The notes: generated by a model from the letters alone, not told the origin. DNA of 6,867 bases from an uncultured Fimbriimonadales bacterium (GCA_937934465.1 CALGZO010000004.1:1-6867), one strand, 5' to 3'. Shown: positions 1-6,720, counted from the stretch's first letter. Numbers and translations: made by a program.

Positions 1-1
1 C

Positions 2-256
2 GACTTCATCGACGGCGCGCCCGACCTGGCAGTGGAGATTGTCTCCCCATCCGAGAACCTCAAAGACCTGCACCAGAAAGTGCTGGAGTATTTCGAATCG
101 GGCGCACGCGAGGTATGGCTGCTGTTCCCCGACCGCCAGCAGGTATACCGCTACAAAGCCCTGCTGGAAGTGGAGGTGCTGCACGCTGACGATACGCTCA
201 CAGGCGGCGCGCTACTCCCGAACTTCCAAGTGCGCGTGCGCGAACTGTTCGAGTAG
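2..256 (+). CDS. Uma2 family (PD-(D/E)XK nuclease-fold) protein, C-terminal fragment
   Basis: This is the last 84 residues of a gene that begins outside the window. The frame is open from the first full codon (position 2) to a TAG stop at 254-256. A GTG at 32 lies inside a conserved motif and is not a credible start. The fragment opens with DFIDGAPDLAVEIVSPSEN. This is the Uma2/DUF820 core, in which the Asp of PDL and the Glu of VEI are the expected metal-binding pair of a PD-(D/E)XK fold. It is followed by the usual K-x-x-x-Y helix (QKVLEYFESG) and a strand resembling the family's VWL-x-x-P (AREVWLLFPD). Uma2 proteins are commonly about 180-200 residues, so roughly 100 are missing. The family is abundant in cyanobacteria and other multicopy hosts. 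Nuclease activity is inferred from the fold and its cellular role is not settled. The next gene starts 15 bases downstream on the same strand. Confidence 0.88.
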   Translation, partial: DFIDGAPDLAVEIVSPSENLKDLHQKVLEYFESGAREVWLLFPDRQQVYRYKALLEVEVLHADDTLTGGALLPNFQVRVRELFE

Positions 257-257
257 G

Positions 258-263
258 TATACT
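258..263 (+). promoter_or_regulatory. Possible -10 box (TATACT) for the M16-like gene
   Basis: TATACT matches five of six bases of the sigma-70 -10 consensus. It lies two bases after the Uma2 stop and eight bases before the ATG at 272. No -35-like hexamer is visible about 17 bases upstream and there is no TG extension. If used, transcription would begin at or next to the ATG, giving a leaderless message. That would fit the absence of a Shine-Dalgarno sequence here. The call rests on a six-base match and is tentative; readthrough from the Uma2 gene is the simple alternative. Confidence 0.3.
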
Positions 264-271
264 TGGTGCGT

Positions 272-1585
272 ATGATTGACCGTTCTGTGCCGCCGCCCGA
301 TTTGCCGACTCGCCCATCGGTGTTGCCGTTGCCAGAGGAGGCTACGCTGCCGAACGGGTTGCGCGTGCTGCTGTTGCCCGACACGCGCGCGCCGATGGTG
401 GAGTTTCGGCTGATTGTGCCGAGCGCAGGGCGCGCGTATGACGCTCCAGAATGGGTGGGGCTGTCGGGCGCGGTCGCGCGGCTGCTTACGGCAGGCACGC
501 CCACGCGCACCAGCTTTGAGATTGCGGACGAAGCCGATCGCTACGGAGGCTACATTAGCGTCAGCGCGAACACCGAAACGGTGATTTTGAGCGCGCGCTG
601 CCTTGCGCCGTCGCTCGAACCGATGACGCGCCTCATCAGCGATGTGCTACTTCACCCCACCTACCCTGCCGACGAGGTGGAGATTGACCGCGCGAACACG
701 CTCCAACGACTGCGCTTACAGCGTTCACAGCCTGAGTTTTTGGCGGAGGAGCGGTTCCGCCTCGCGCTATTCGGCGCGCACCCCTACTGTCGCCTTGCGC
801 CCGACGAACGCGCCATCCAACGCTGGCAACGCGAACAGTTAGCGGCGTTCCACGCGACGCGCTACCGTCCACAGGGCGCAACGCTGATTGTTGTAGGCGC
901 GTTCGAGCCTGAGACGGCTCTCCAAGCCTTGCAAGACGCGCTCAGCGCGTGGCAGGGCGAGGCGACCTCGCAGCCGATTGCCCCGCCGCCGATGCACTGC
1001 GCCGAGCGCGGCGTGATGCTCGTGGAGCGTCCGAACTCCGTGCAGAGCCAGATTATGCTGGGCGCGCCCTGCCCGCCCCGAACCGCGCCCGATCGCCTCG
1101 CCCTGCTGACGGCTGTGAGCCTGCTCGGCGTAGGCGCAAGCTCGCGCCTGTTCCTCACCGTGCGCGAGCAGTACGGCTACGCCTATAGCGTCGGCGCACA
1201 TATCGATTACTACCTGCGCACAGGCGTGTTCACCGCTGAGGCGCAAACCGCCACCGAGAACACCCAAGACGCCATCCGCCAAATCTGCGCCGAAATCGAG
1301 CGGCTCACCCACGAACCCATCCCCGCCAACGAGCTCGACGACGCCAAAACCTACCTGATTGGACGCCACACGATTGCTCGCGTGACGCTGGGTGGGCTGA
1401 CCGACCTGTATAAGCAGGCGATTCTGTACGATTTGCCGCTGGACTACTGGAGTCGCTATCCTGAGATGCTGTTGGAGCTGACGGCTCAGGAGGCGCAAAC
1501 TGCCGCCGCGCGCTACCTGCAGCCCGAGCGGTTCGCTACCGTGATTGTCGGCGAGCGCACAGCGGTACAGGAGATACAACAATGA
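272..1585 (+). CDS. M16 family peptidase-like protein lacking the zinc-binding HxxEH motif
   Basis: A 437-residue protein with two M16 (insulinase/pitrilysin-like) halves, close to the usual size of single-chain bacterial M16B proteins. The N-terminal half opens with a typical TLPNGLRVLLLPD strand. Where active members have GLAHFLEHMLFKGT, this protein reads GLSGAVARLLTAGT, so both His and the Glu are replaced (GAVAR, residues 66-70). The downstream Glu ligand also seems absent, since the aligned segment reads NTLQRL. The C-terminal half keeps SRLFLTVREQYGYAYSV with Arg298 and Tyr305, the Arg/Tyr pair used to bind substrate. Known M16B peptidases can be heterodimers of a zinc subunit and an Arg/Tyr subunit, so this is probably the Arg/Tyr subunit and inactive alone. 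No zinc-bearing partner is in the window. I chose ATG 272; TTG 263 and GTG 266 are in-frame alternatives, and none has a clear Shine-Dalgarno. Its TGA overlaps the next gene's ATG. No signal peptide is seen, so a cytoplasmic location is likely. Confidence 0.88.
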   Translation: MIDRSVPPPDLPTRPSVLPLPEEATLPNGLRVLLLPDTRAPMVEFRLIVPSAGRAYDAPEWVGLSGAVARLLTAGTPTRTSFEIADEADRYGGYISVSANTETVILSARCLAPSLEPMTRLISDVLLHPTYPADEVEIDRANTLQRLRLQRSQPEFLAEERFRLALFGAHPYCRLAPDERAIQRWQREQLAAFHATRYRPQGATLIVVGAFEPETALQALQDALSAWQGEATSQPIAPPPMHCAERGVMLVERPNSVQSQIMLGAPCPPRTAPDRLALLTAVSLLGVGASSRLFLTVREQYGYAYSVGAHIDYYLRTGVFTAEAQTATENTQDAIRQICAEIERLTHEPIPANELDDAKTYLIGRHTIARVTLGGLTDLYKQAILYDLPLDYWSRYPEMLLELTAQEAQTAAARYLQPERFATVIVGERTAVQEIQQ

Positions 1586-3465
1586 CACGCGCAGAGTTTC
1601 GTGAGCGTCTTGCGCAAGGGGTTCTGGTCGCGGACGGCGCGTTGGGCACGATGCTCGCCCTGCGCGGCGTTCCCGCGCCTTATGAACTGGCGAACCTCAC
1701 GCACCCCGAAATCGTGCGCGCCCTGCACCGTGAATATTACGAGGCAGGCGCACGGCTGATAGAGACCAACACCTACTATGCCAACCGCGTGCGGCTGTTG
1801 AACCTGCCTGAGCGCGGCAGCGAGCTGCCCCCCGCCTACAGCCTACTGGAGCAGTTCGGCTCGCCTGAAACGCTGGTCGCGCGTATCAACAGCGCAGGCG
1901 CGCGCCTCGCGCGCGAAGCGGTCGGCGCGGACGCCCTCGTGTTCGGCGCGGTCGGTCCTGTCGGCAAGCCGCTGGAGCCGCTCGGCGATATGCGCTTGGA
2001 GGAAGCCGAACACGCCTTCGAAGAGCAGATGCGCGCGCTCATCGAGGGCGGCGTGGACGGATTCATCTTGGAGACCTTCATCGACCCGCGCGAGCTGCAA
2101 CTGGCGATTAGCGTCGCGCGTCGCCTCGCGCCCGACAGCCCCATCATCGCCTCCAAAGGCTTCGTGGAAGACGGCGAGACGCTGATGGACGGCTTGCCCG
2201 AACGGTTCGCGGAGCAGATTCAAACGCTGGATGTAGACGCCATCGGCGGCAACTGCATCGTGGGACCGCAGCGCATGTTGGACATCGTGCGGATGATGGC
2301 GGGCGCGACGGAGCTGCCCATCAGCACGATGCCCACCCCCGGCTTGCCCCAACTGGTGCGCGGGCAGGTGGTATACGATATTCACCCCGACTATTTCGGC
2401 AAGTACGCCGCACGGCTGGTGGAGGCGGGCGCGAGCATCGTGGGCGGCTGCTGCGGCACCACGCCCGACCACACACGCGCCATCGCCCAGCAAGTGCGCC
2501 ACCTGAAGACCAAGCGAGCAACGACCATCAGCCCCGTCCGCACACGCGAGCGCAAACCTCAAGAGGAACTGCCCACCGCAGAGCCGTCCAGCATCGCAGG
2601 CTTGCTCGGCAAAGAGCGTATCATCACTGTCGAACTCGACCTGCCCCGCGGCTTGAAGATACAAAAAGTGATTGAGGGGGCGCGCCTGCTCAAACAGCAC
2701 GGCGTGCATATGATCGACATCTCCGACGGCGCGCGCGCCCGTCTGCGCATGAATGTGATTGCCACCTCGCACATCGTACAGCGCGACGCGGGCATCGAGG
2801 TGATGATGCACTTCGCCTGCCGCGACCGCAACCTGCTGGCGATACAGTCCGACTTGCTGGGCGCGCACGCGCTGGGTATCCGCAATGTGCTGGCAATCAC
2901 GGGCGACCCCGCGCAGATTGGCGACTACCCCACCGCGACCAGCGTGTTCGATGTGGATGCGGTCGGGCTGGTGCGTATTCTGCGCCGCTTCAACGAGGGG
3001 CGCGACTTGGCAGGCAACAGCATCGGCGTGTATGCGAACTTCACAATCGCCGCCGCCTACAACCCCCTCGCGCCCGACCAAGACGCCGAGGACGACCGAC
3101 TGCGCCGCAAAATCGACGAGGGCGCACATCTCATCTACACCCAGCCGCTGTTCGAGATGGCGCTGGTGGAACGCACGGCGGAGCTGCTGACTAAACTCCG
3201 CACGCCGTGGTTCGTGGGCGTGTTGCCCCTGCGCAGCGCACGCCACGCCGAGTTTATGCACAACGAAGTCCCCGGAATCAGCATTCCCGAGCCAATCCTG
3301 CAGCGCATGGCAGACGCCCCTGAAGACGAAGCGTTGCAAGTGGGCTTGGAGATTGCTCAAGCGTTCGTGCGCGAAGCCGACCCGTATGCTCAGGGGCTGT
3401 ACCTGATGCCGCCTGCAGGCAGCGCACAGATTGCCCTGCGCGTGCTGGAAGCGTTGGAGCGTTAG
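1582..3465 (+). CDS. yitJ: Bifunctional homocysteine S-methyltransferase / 5,10-methylenetetrahydrofolate reductase
   Basis: A 627-residue two-domain enzyme, close to the roughly 610-620 residues of YitJ-type proteins. Residues 1 to about 310 form the homocysteine methyltransferase barrel, with ADGALGT at 17-23, ETNTY at 61-65, and zinc-thiolate cysteines in GGNC (Cys225) and GGCC (Cys290, Cys291). After a charged linker, residues about 343-627 form the flavin-dependent reductase. It keeps ITVELDLP (Glu351), a TGDP segment (Asp442) and IYTQPLF (Gln521), which match the catalytic Glu, Asp and Gln of E. coli MetF. The reductase half should make 5-methyltetrahydrofolate and the first half should methylate homocysteine to methionine. 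The folate-binding, cobalamin and activation domains of full MetH are absent, so the methyl donor for the first half (methylfolate, S-methylmethionine or another) cannot be read from the sequence. AGGAG at 1569-1573, eight bases ahead, supports ATG 1582. The ATGA overlap implies co-translation with the M16-like gene. The stop lies 7 bases from the convergent mreB stop, with no strong terminator between. Confidence 0.93.
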   Translation: MTRAEFRERLAQGVLVADGALGTMLALRGVPAPYELANLTHPEIVRALHREYYEAGARLIETNTYYANRVRLLNLPERGSELPPAYSLLEQFGSPETLVARINSAGARLAREAVGADALVFGAVGPVGKPLEPLGDMRLEEAEHAFEEQMRALIEGGVDGFILETFIDPRELQLAISVARRLAPDSPIIASKGFVEDGETLMDGLPERFAEQIQTLDVDAIGGNCIVGPQRMLDIVRMMAGATELPISTMPTPGLPQLVRGQVVYDIHPDYFGKYAARLVEAGASIVGGCCGTTPDHTRAIAQQVRHLKTKRATTISPVRTRERKPQEELPTAEPSSIAGLLGKERIITVELDLPRGLKIQKVIEGARLLKQHGVHMIDISDGARARLRMNVIATSHIVQRDAGIEVMMHFACRDRNLLAIQSDLLGAHALGIRNVLAITGDPAQIGDYPTATSVFDVDAVGLVRILRRFNEGRDLAGNSIGVYANFTIAAAYNPLAPDQDAEDDRLRRKIDEGAHLIYTQPLFEMALVERTAELLTKLRTPWFVGVLPLRSARHAEFMHNEVPGISIPEPILQRMADAPEDEALQVGLEIAQAFVREADPYAQGLYLMPPAGSAQIALRVLEALER

Positions 3466-3472
3466 ACGCCGC

Positions 3473-4477
3473 TCACTGCGCCGCCTTGACAATCGCGTCC
3501 ATCTCTTCCAGCGCGCGCCCTGTGCCTATCGCCACACAAGAGAGCGGGTCTTCAGCGATATAGACGGGGATGCCCGTCGCGTGCTGGAGCAGTTTATCGA
3601 ACCCGCGCAGCAGCGCGCCGCCGCCCGTTAGCACAATCCCCCGCTCGATGATGTCGGAGGCGAGCTCGGGAGGCGTCTCTTCCAGCACGGAGCGCACCTT
3701 CTCCACAATCTGATGCACAGGCTCTGTGAGCGACTCGCGAATCTCTTCCGAGTGGATGGTCACGGTGCGTGGTAAGCCCTCCACAAGGTCGCGCCCGCGC
3801 ACCTCCATCGTGAGCTCTTGGGGCAGCGGATACGCCGAGCCGATACGGATTTTAATCTCCTCTGCCGTGCGCTCGCCTATCATCAGGTTGTAGCGTTGGC
3901 GCACATGGCGCGTGATTGCCTCATCGAGTTTGTTGCCAGCTACGCGAATGCTGCGACTGATCACGATTCCGCCCAGTGAAATGACGGCGATATCGGTCGT
4001 GCCGCCGCCGATATCCACCACCATGTTGCCGCCGGGCTGACTGATGGGCAATCCTGCGCCGATAGCGGCTGCCATCGGCTCCTCAATCAGATGCACCTCG
4101 CCTGCGCCCGCCTCTTTGGCGGCTTGTTGCACCGCGCGGCGTTCCACATCCGTCGCGCTCGACGGCACGCACACCAGCATGCGCGGCGCGAACAGCCGTC
4201 GCCTGCCCAGTATCTTGCTAATCACATAGCGCAACATCTCCAGCGTGATGGTGTAGTCGGCAATCACGCCGTTCACGAGGGGCTTGACGGCGGTAATGTT
4301 GCCGGGCGTGCGCCCCAGCATCAGGCGCGCCTCTTCGCCGACCGCCATCACCTTACCCGAAGGCTGCGCAATCGCGACCACCGACGGCTCGCGCAACACG
4401 ATGCCACGACCCCGCTGATACACCAGCAGATTCGCTGTGCCCAAGTCCACGCCCAGTTCAGTGTGCAGTCGGAACAT
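3473..4477 (-). CDS. mreB: Rod shape-determining actin homologue MreB/Mbl
   Basis: A 334-residue bacterial actin that forms membrane-bound filaments guiding lateral peptidoglycan synthesis. The ATP site is complete. Phosphate-1 loop is DLGTAN at 11-16, the helix with the catalytic Glu is IEEPMAAAIG (about Glu133), phosphate-2 is DIGGGTTD at 155-162, and the adenosine-side loop is LTGGGALLRG at 283-292. The family hallmark REPSVVAI follows the first loop. Length is normal for the family (about 330-350). The ATG lies two bases after the murA stop, so the two genes form one unit with probable translational coupling. No mreC or mreD follows, because the next gene is convergent. That fits an Mbl-like paralogue next to murA, as found in some Firmicutes, better than the classic mreBCD operon, but MreB and Mbl cannot be separated reliably by eye. 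The N-terminus is short (MFRLHTELGVDLG) and shows no extra amphipathic helix. Confidence 0.95.
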   Translation of the reverse strand: MFRLHTELGVDLGTANLLVYQRGRGIVLREPSVVAIAQPSGKVMAVGEEARLMLGRTPGNITAVKPLVNGVIADYTITLEMLRYVISKILGRRRLFAPRMLVCVPSSATDVERRAVQQAAKEAGAGEVHLIEEPMAAAIGAGLPISQPGGNMVVDIGGGTTDIAVISLGGIVISRSIRVAGNKLDEAITRHVRQRYNLMIGERTAEEIKIRIGSAYPLPQELTMEVRGRDLVEGLPRTVTIHSEEIRESLTEPVHQIVEKVRSVLEETPPELASDIIERGIVLTGGGALLRGFDKLLQHATGIPVYIAEDPLSCVAIGTGRALEEMDAIVKAAQ

Positions 4478-4479
4478 GG

Positions 4480-5781
4480 CTAAGTAATGTGCTTTACCTC
4501 CTCCTGTCGGGTCGCTGTGAGCGCGTAAGGGGAGAAACGCTGGATCGATGCTCCAAGCGTGCGCAGTTTCGCGTCCAGCTGCTCGTAGCCGCGATCGATG
4601 TGGCTAATCTCCTCGATATTGGTTTCGCCCTGTGCGGCGAGCGCGGCGACCACCAGCGCTGCGCCCCCGCGCAGGTCGGTCGCCCGCACGCGCGCGCCCT
4701 TGAGCCGCTCCACGCCGCGAATGAGTATCGTGCGCCCTTCAGCGGTGATGTCCGCGCCCATCTTCTGCAGTTCGGGCACATGCTGCGTGCGGCTCTCGTA
4801 GATGGTCTCCAGCACTTTCGATGCGCCGTCGGCGAGGGTCAGCAGCGCGCACATCGGCTGCTGCAGGTCGGTCGGGAAGCCTGGGTAGGGCATCGTGCGG
4901 ATATCGAGCGGCTTGGGTCGTTCGGCGGCGCGTATTTCGAGGCTGGTCTCGCGCTCGACAACGCTCACGCCTGCCTCGCGCAGCTTCGCCAGCAGCGCGT
5001 GCAGATGTTCGGGCAACACTTTCTCCAACACGACTTCGCCCTGCGTGATGGCGGCGGCTATCGCGAAAGTGCCCGCCTCAAGGCGGTCGGGGATTACCGA
5101 GAACTCGACGCGCGGCGCGAGCTGAGAGACTCCCTGAATATAGAGGGTGCTTGTGCCTGCGCCTTCGATGTGTGCGCCCGCAGCGTTGAGGAAGTCGGCG
5201 AGGTTCACCACTTCAGGCTCCATCGCAGCGTTCTCGATGGTGGTCAGCCCGCTGGCGTACACGGCGGCGGTCATCAGCTGCTGCGTCGCGCCTGCGCTGG
5301 GCATGTCCAAGTAGACGCGCGCGCCTGTCAACCCCAGCGTCTGCGCGGTGTAGCAGTTGCCGTTCTGGTGAATCGTCGCGCCCAGCGCCTTGAGACCGTT
5401 GATATGGAAGTTCACAGGTCGGCTGCCAATCTGACATCCGCCGGGGTGGGGCATCTGCGCGTAGCCCAATCGCGCCAGCAACGGTCCGAAAATGTAGAAT
5501 GAGGCGCGCATGCGGTTCACTAACTGCGGGTTCGGCTTAGCGTGCGTCAGCGTGCGCGTATCCAAGTAGAGCGTATTGCCCTGCCACTCCGCTTGCACGC
5601 CCAGCCCCTGTAGCAGCGCGACCATCGTGAACACATCCTCGATCTGGGGCGTGTTGTGTAAGACGACCTCGCCTTCAATCAATAACGCGCCCGCCATCAA
5701 CGCCAAAGCCGCGTTCTTGCTCCCGCTGATACTTACTGCGCCCCGAAGCGGCGTCCCGCCGACGATTCTGTAGCTCTCCAA
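4480..5781 (-). CDS. murA: UDP-N-acetylglucosamine 1-carboxyvinyltransferase MurA
   Basis: MurA transfers enolpyruvate from phosphoenolpyruvate to UDP-GlcNAc, the first committed step of peptidoglycan synthesis, in the cytoplasm. I place the start at a TTG (5781), giving 433 residues. A strong Shine-Dalgarno AAGGAGGA lies nine bases before it, and the numbering then fits the E. coli enzyme: Lys22 in GSKNAAL, catalytic Cys116 (E. coli 115) in HPGGCQIG, Asp305 in YPGFPTDLQ, and Arg397 in DRGYEQLDAKL. The frame stays open upstream to a GTG at 5838, but that start would sit inside a terminator hairpin and add 19 residues with no MurA character. The catalytic Cys is kept rather than the Asp variant, so fosfomycin sensitivity is expected on family grounds. 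The two repeated inside-out alpha/beta domains look complete and no disruption is seen. The stop TAG is followed two bases later by mreB. Confidence 0.96.
   Translation of the reverse strand: MESYRIVGGTPLRGAVSISGSKNAALALMAGALLIEGEVVLHNTPQIEDVFTMVALLQGLGVQAEWQGNTLYLDTRTLTHAKPNPQLVNRMRASFYIFGPLLARLGYAQMPHPGGCQIGSRPVNFHINGLKALGATIHQNGNCYTAQTLGLTGARVYLDMPSAGATQQLMTAAVYASGLTTIENAAMEPEVVNLADFLNAAGAHIEGAGTSTLYIQGVSQLAPRVEFSVIPDRLEAGTFAIAAAITQGEVVLEKVLPEHLHALLAKLREAGVSVVERETSLEIRAAERPKPLDIRTMPYPGFPTDLQQPMCALLTLADGASKVLETIYESRTQHVPELQKMGADITAEGRTILIRGVERLKGARVRATDLRGGAALVVAALAAQGETNIEEISHIDRGYEQLDAKLRTLGASIQRFSPYALTATRQEEVKHIT
4496..4505 (-). promoter_or_regulatory. Distant Shine-Dalgarno-like run upstream of mreB
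   Basis: The - strand reads AGGAGGAGGT here, a near-perfect anti-16S match, but it ends 18 bases before the mreB ATG, against a usual 5-10. It also encodes Gln-Glu-Glu-Val near the MurA C-terminus, so part of the match may be coding chance. No in-frame start codon lies closer to it. It could hold ribosomes near the murA stop for re-initiation at mreB. Confidence 0.4.
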
Positions 5782-5790
5782 CAGCGTCAG

Positions 5791-5798
5791 TCCTCCTT
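5791..5798 (-). promoter_or_regulatory. Shine-Dalgarno sequence that fixes the murA TTG start
   Basis: The - strand reads AAGGAGGA, ending nine bases before the TTG at 5781-5779. No ATG or GTG is at a suitable distance. The in-frame CTG codons at 5790 and 5784 are closer but would be rarer starts. The site would be internal if translation began at GTG 5838. Confidence 0.8.
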
Positions 5799-5824
5799 GC
5801 CCAAAGATGCATCCTGCCTCGCAT

Positions 5825-5859
5825 AAAAGTATACCCACTCGACGGTGCGTCGAGTGGGT
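5825..5859 (-). terminator. Intrinsic terminator-like hairpin after the prepilin-like gene
   Basis: A perfect 11-bp inverted repeat has arms ACCCACTCGAC (5833-5843) and GTCGAGTGGGT (5849-5859) around a five-base loop. One more G-C pair can close inside it. Read on the - strand, it begins about 30 bases after the stop at 5890 and is followed by ATACTTTTATG, a broken U tract with four consecutive T. Stem strength and position fit a rho-independent terminator, while the interrupted tail suggests incomplete termination. On the + strand no T-run follows, so it is directional. Confidence 0.72.
5828..5833 (-). promoter_or_regulatory. Possible -10 box (TATACT) for murA-mreB
   Basis: The - strand reads TATACT immediately after, and sharing one base with, the terminator stem. 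Transcription would begin near 5821, leaving about 40 bases of leader before the TTG start, including the Shine-Dalgarno. No -35 hexamer is recognisable at 16-18 bases upstream, where the hairpin sequence lies. The call is tentative. The alternative is that murA is reached by readthrough from the prepilin-like gene. Confidence 0.3.
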
Positions 5860-5889
5860 CGGTTGCTTACGCAGCGGAGGGGGTATGGG

Positions 5890-6714
5890 CTACCACTCGC
5901 GCGCCCAGTTGCGGTTGTCGGTCGCCTCGCCGCGCCACGAGCCGTCGAGAGAGGCGTAGTTGCGGTGATACCAGCGCATCGTGGGGGTGGTCTTCACATG
6001 CCCGTCCGCATAGACGACATTCGTCAGGCGTCCCGTAATCAGCGTCTTGATAAACTGGTTCGAGGTGGCTGTGGTGTTCACATTACCGTTGCCGCGCTGG
6101 TGCGGTCCCCAAACGCCTACAAAGTAGATGTCGCCGTTGAAGCCTATCGCGAACTGAGGCGGTCGGCTCAACTGCGCGCCATCCGAGAGCATAATCGTAT
6201 CTGCCGGATACTGGATTGACGCCAACGGCGCAGGCGTGTTGTAGGCGGCGCTGGCAAACTGTGCGAACAGGTTCGGATCGCGCGTACACGCCGCCTGCGT
6301 CGGATTACACATACAAGTGCTGTATCCACCGAATGTCCAGAAATTGTAAGCGTAAGTATTACTAATCGCACTGAGACCCGCTTTGGCGGACGGACACGCC
6401 CACACATCCTTCAGCTCGCCCGTTTGAACATTCGCGCCATTCTTGATGTAGGGGTCAACTAAACCGGGAAACATATAGCGCAGCTGCCAACGCAGGGACG
6501 CATCGGCACACGCGCCTGTCCAAGGGGCAAAGGTCTCGTCGTAGTCCTGCACATACATCATAAAGCCCGTGCCTATCTGCTTGAGATTGCTGGTGCAGGT
6601 CGTCTGGCGTGCCTTCTCGCGCGCCTGCGCAAACACAGGGAACAGAATCGCCGCCAGAATGGCGATTATCGCGATTACTACCAAGAGCTCAATCAGAGTA
6701 AAGCCTCTTCGCAT
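5890..6714 (-). CDS. Prepilin-type N-terminal cleavage/methylation domain protein (DUF1559/H-X9-DG-like)
   Basis: A 274-residue exported protein. Its N-terminus MRRGFTLIELLVVIAIIAIL is a class III (type IV prepilin) leader. Prepilin peptidase should cut after Gly4, leaving an N-methylated Phe with Glu at +5, then one hydrophobic segment to about residue 28. It continues with FAQAREKARQTTC and NLKQIGTGFMMYVQDYDE, typical of the multicopy family in Armatimonadetes and Planctomycetes. Near the C-terminus YADGHVK (Asp237-Gly238) matches the DG half of the H-X9-DG motif, but the nearest plausible His (205) is 31 residues away. Six cysteines (40, 69, 107, 134, 136, 143) include a close trio, so disulfides outside the membrane are possible. 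I prefer the second ATG (6714), seven bases after GGAGG; ATG 6720 abuts that site. The role in pili, secretion or surface structures is unknown. The gene has its own promoter and terminator, so it seems monocistronic. It looks somewhat less GC-rich than its neighbours by eye. Confidence 0.9.
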   Translation of the reverse strand: MRRGFTLIELLVVIAIIAILAAILFPVFAQAREKARQTTCTSNLKQIGTGFMMYVQDYDETFAPWTGACADASLRWQLRYMFPGLVDPYIKNGANVQTGELKDVWACPSAKAGLSAISNTYAYNFWTFGGYSTCMCNPTQAACTRDPNLFAQFASAAYNTPAPLASIQYPADTIMLSDGAQLSRPPQFAIGFNGDIYFVGVWGPHQRGNGNVNTTATSNQFIKTLITGRLTNVVYADGHVKTTPTMRWYHRNYASLDGSWRGEATDNRNWAREW

Positions 6715-6720
6715 GGTCAT

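Noticed and set aside
839..1588. A 249-codon open frame on the - strand antisense to the M16-like gene
   Set aside because: It is a low-complexity shadow of the coding strand. The M16-like gene has clear family motifs and its start/stop coupling to the next gene.
1843..3492. A 549-codon open frame on the - strand antisense to the YitJ-type gene
   Set aside because: The translation is rich in His, Ala, Val and Arg and shows no recognisable domain. The opposite strand encodes a clear, motif-complete enzyme. Such long antisense frames are common in GC-rich genes.
4489..5502. A 337-codon open frame on the + strand antisense to murA
   Set aside because: It lies almost wholly opposite motif-complete MurA, has no domain-like pattern, and its ATG has no credible ribosome binding site.
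5782..5838. N-terminal extension of MurA from GTG 5838
   Set aside because: It would begin inside the terminator hairpin and add residues unlike MurA. The TTG at 5781 has the Shine-Dalgarno and gives residue numbers agreeing with E. coli MurA.
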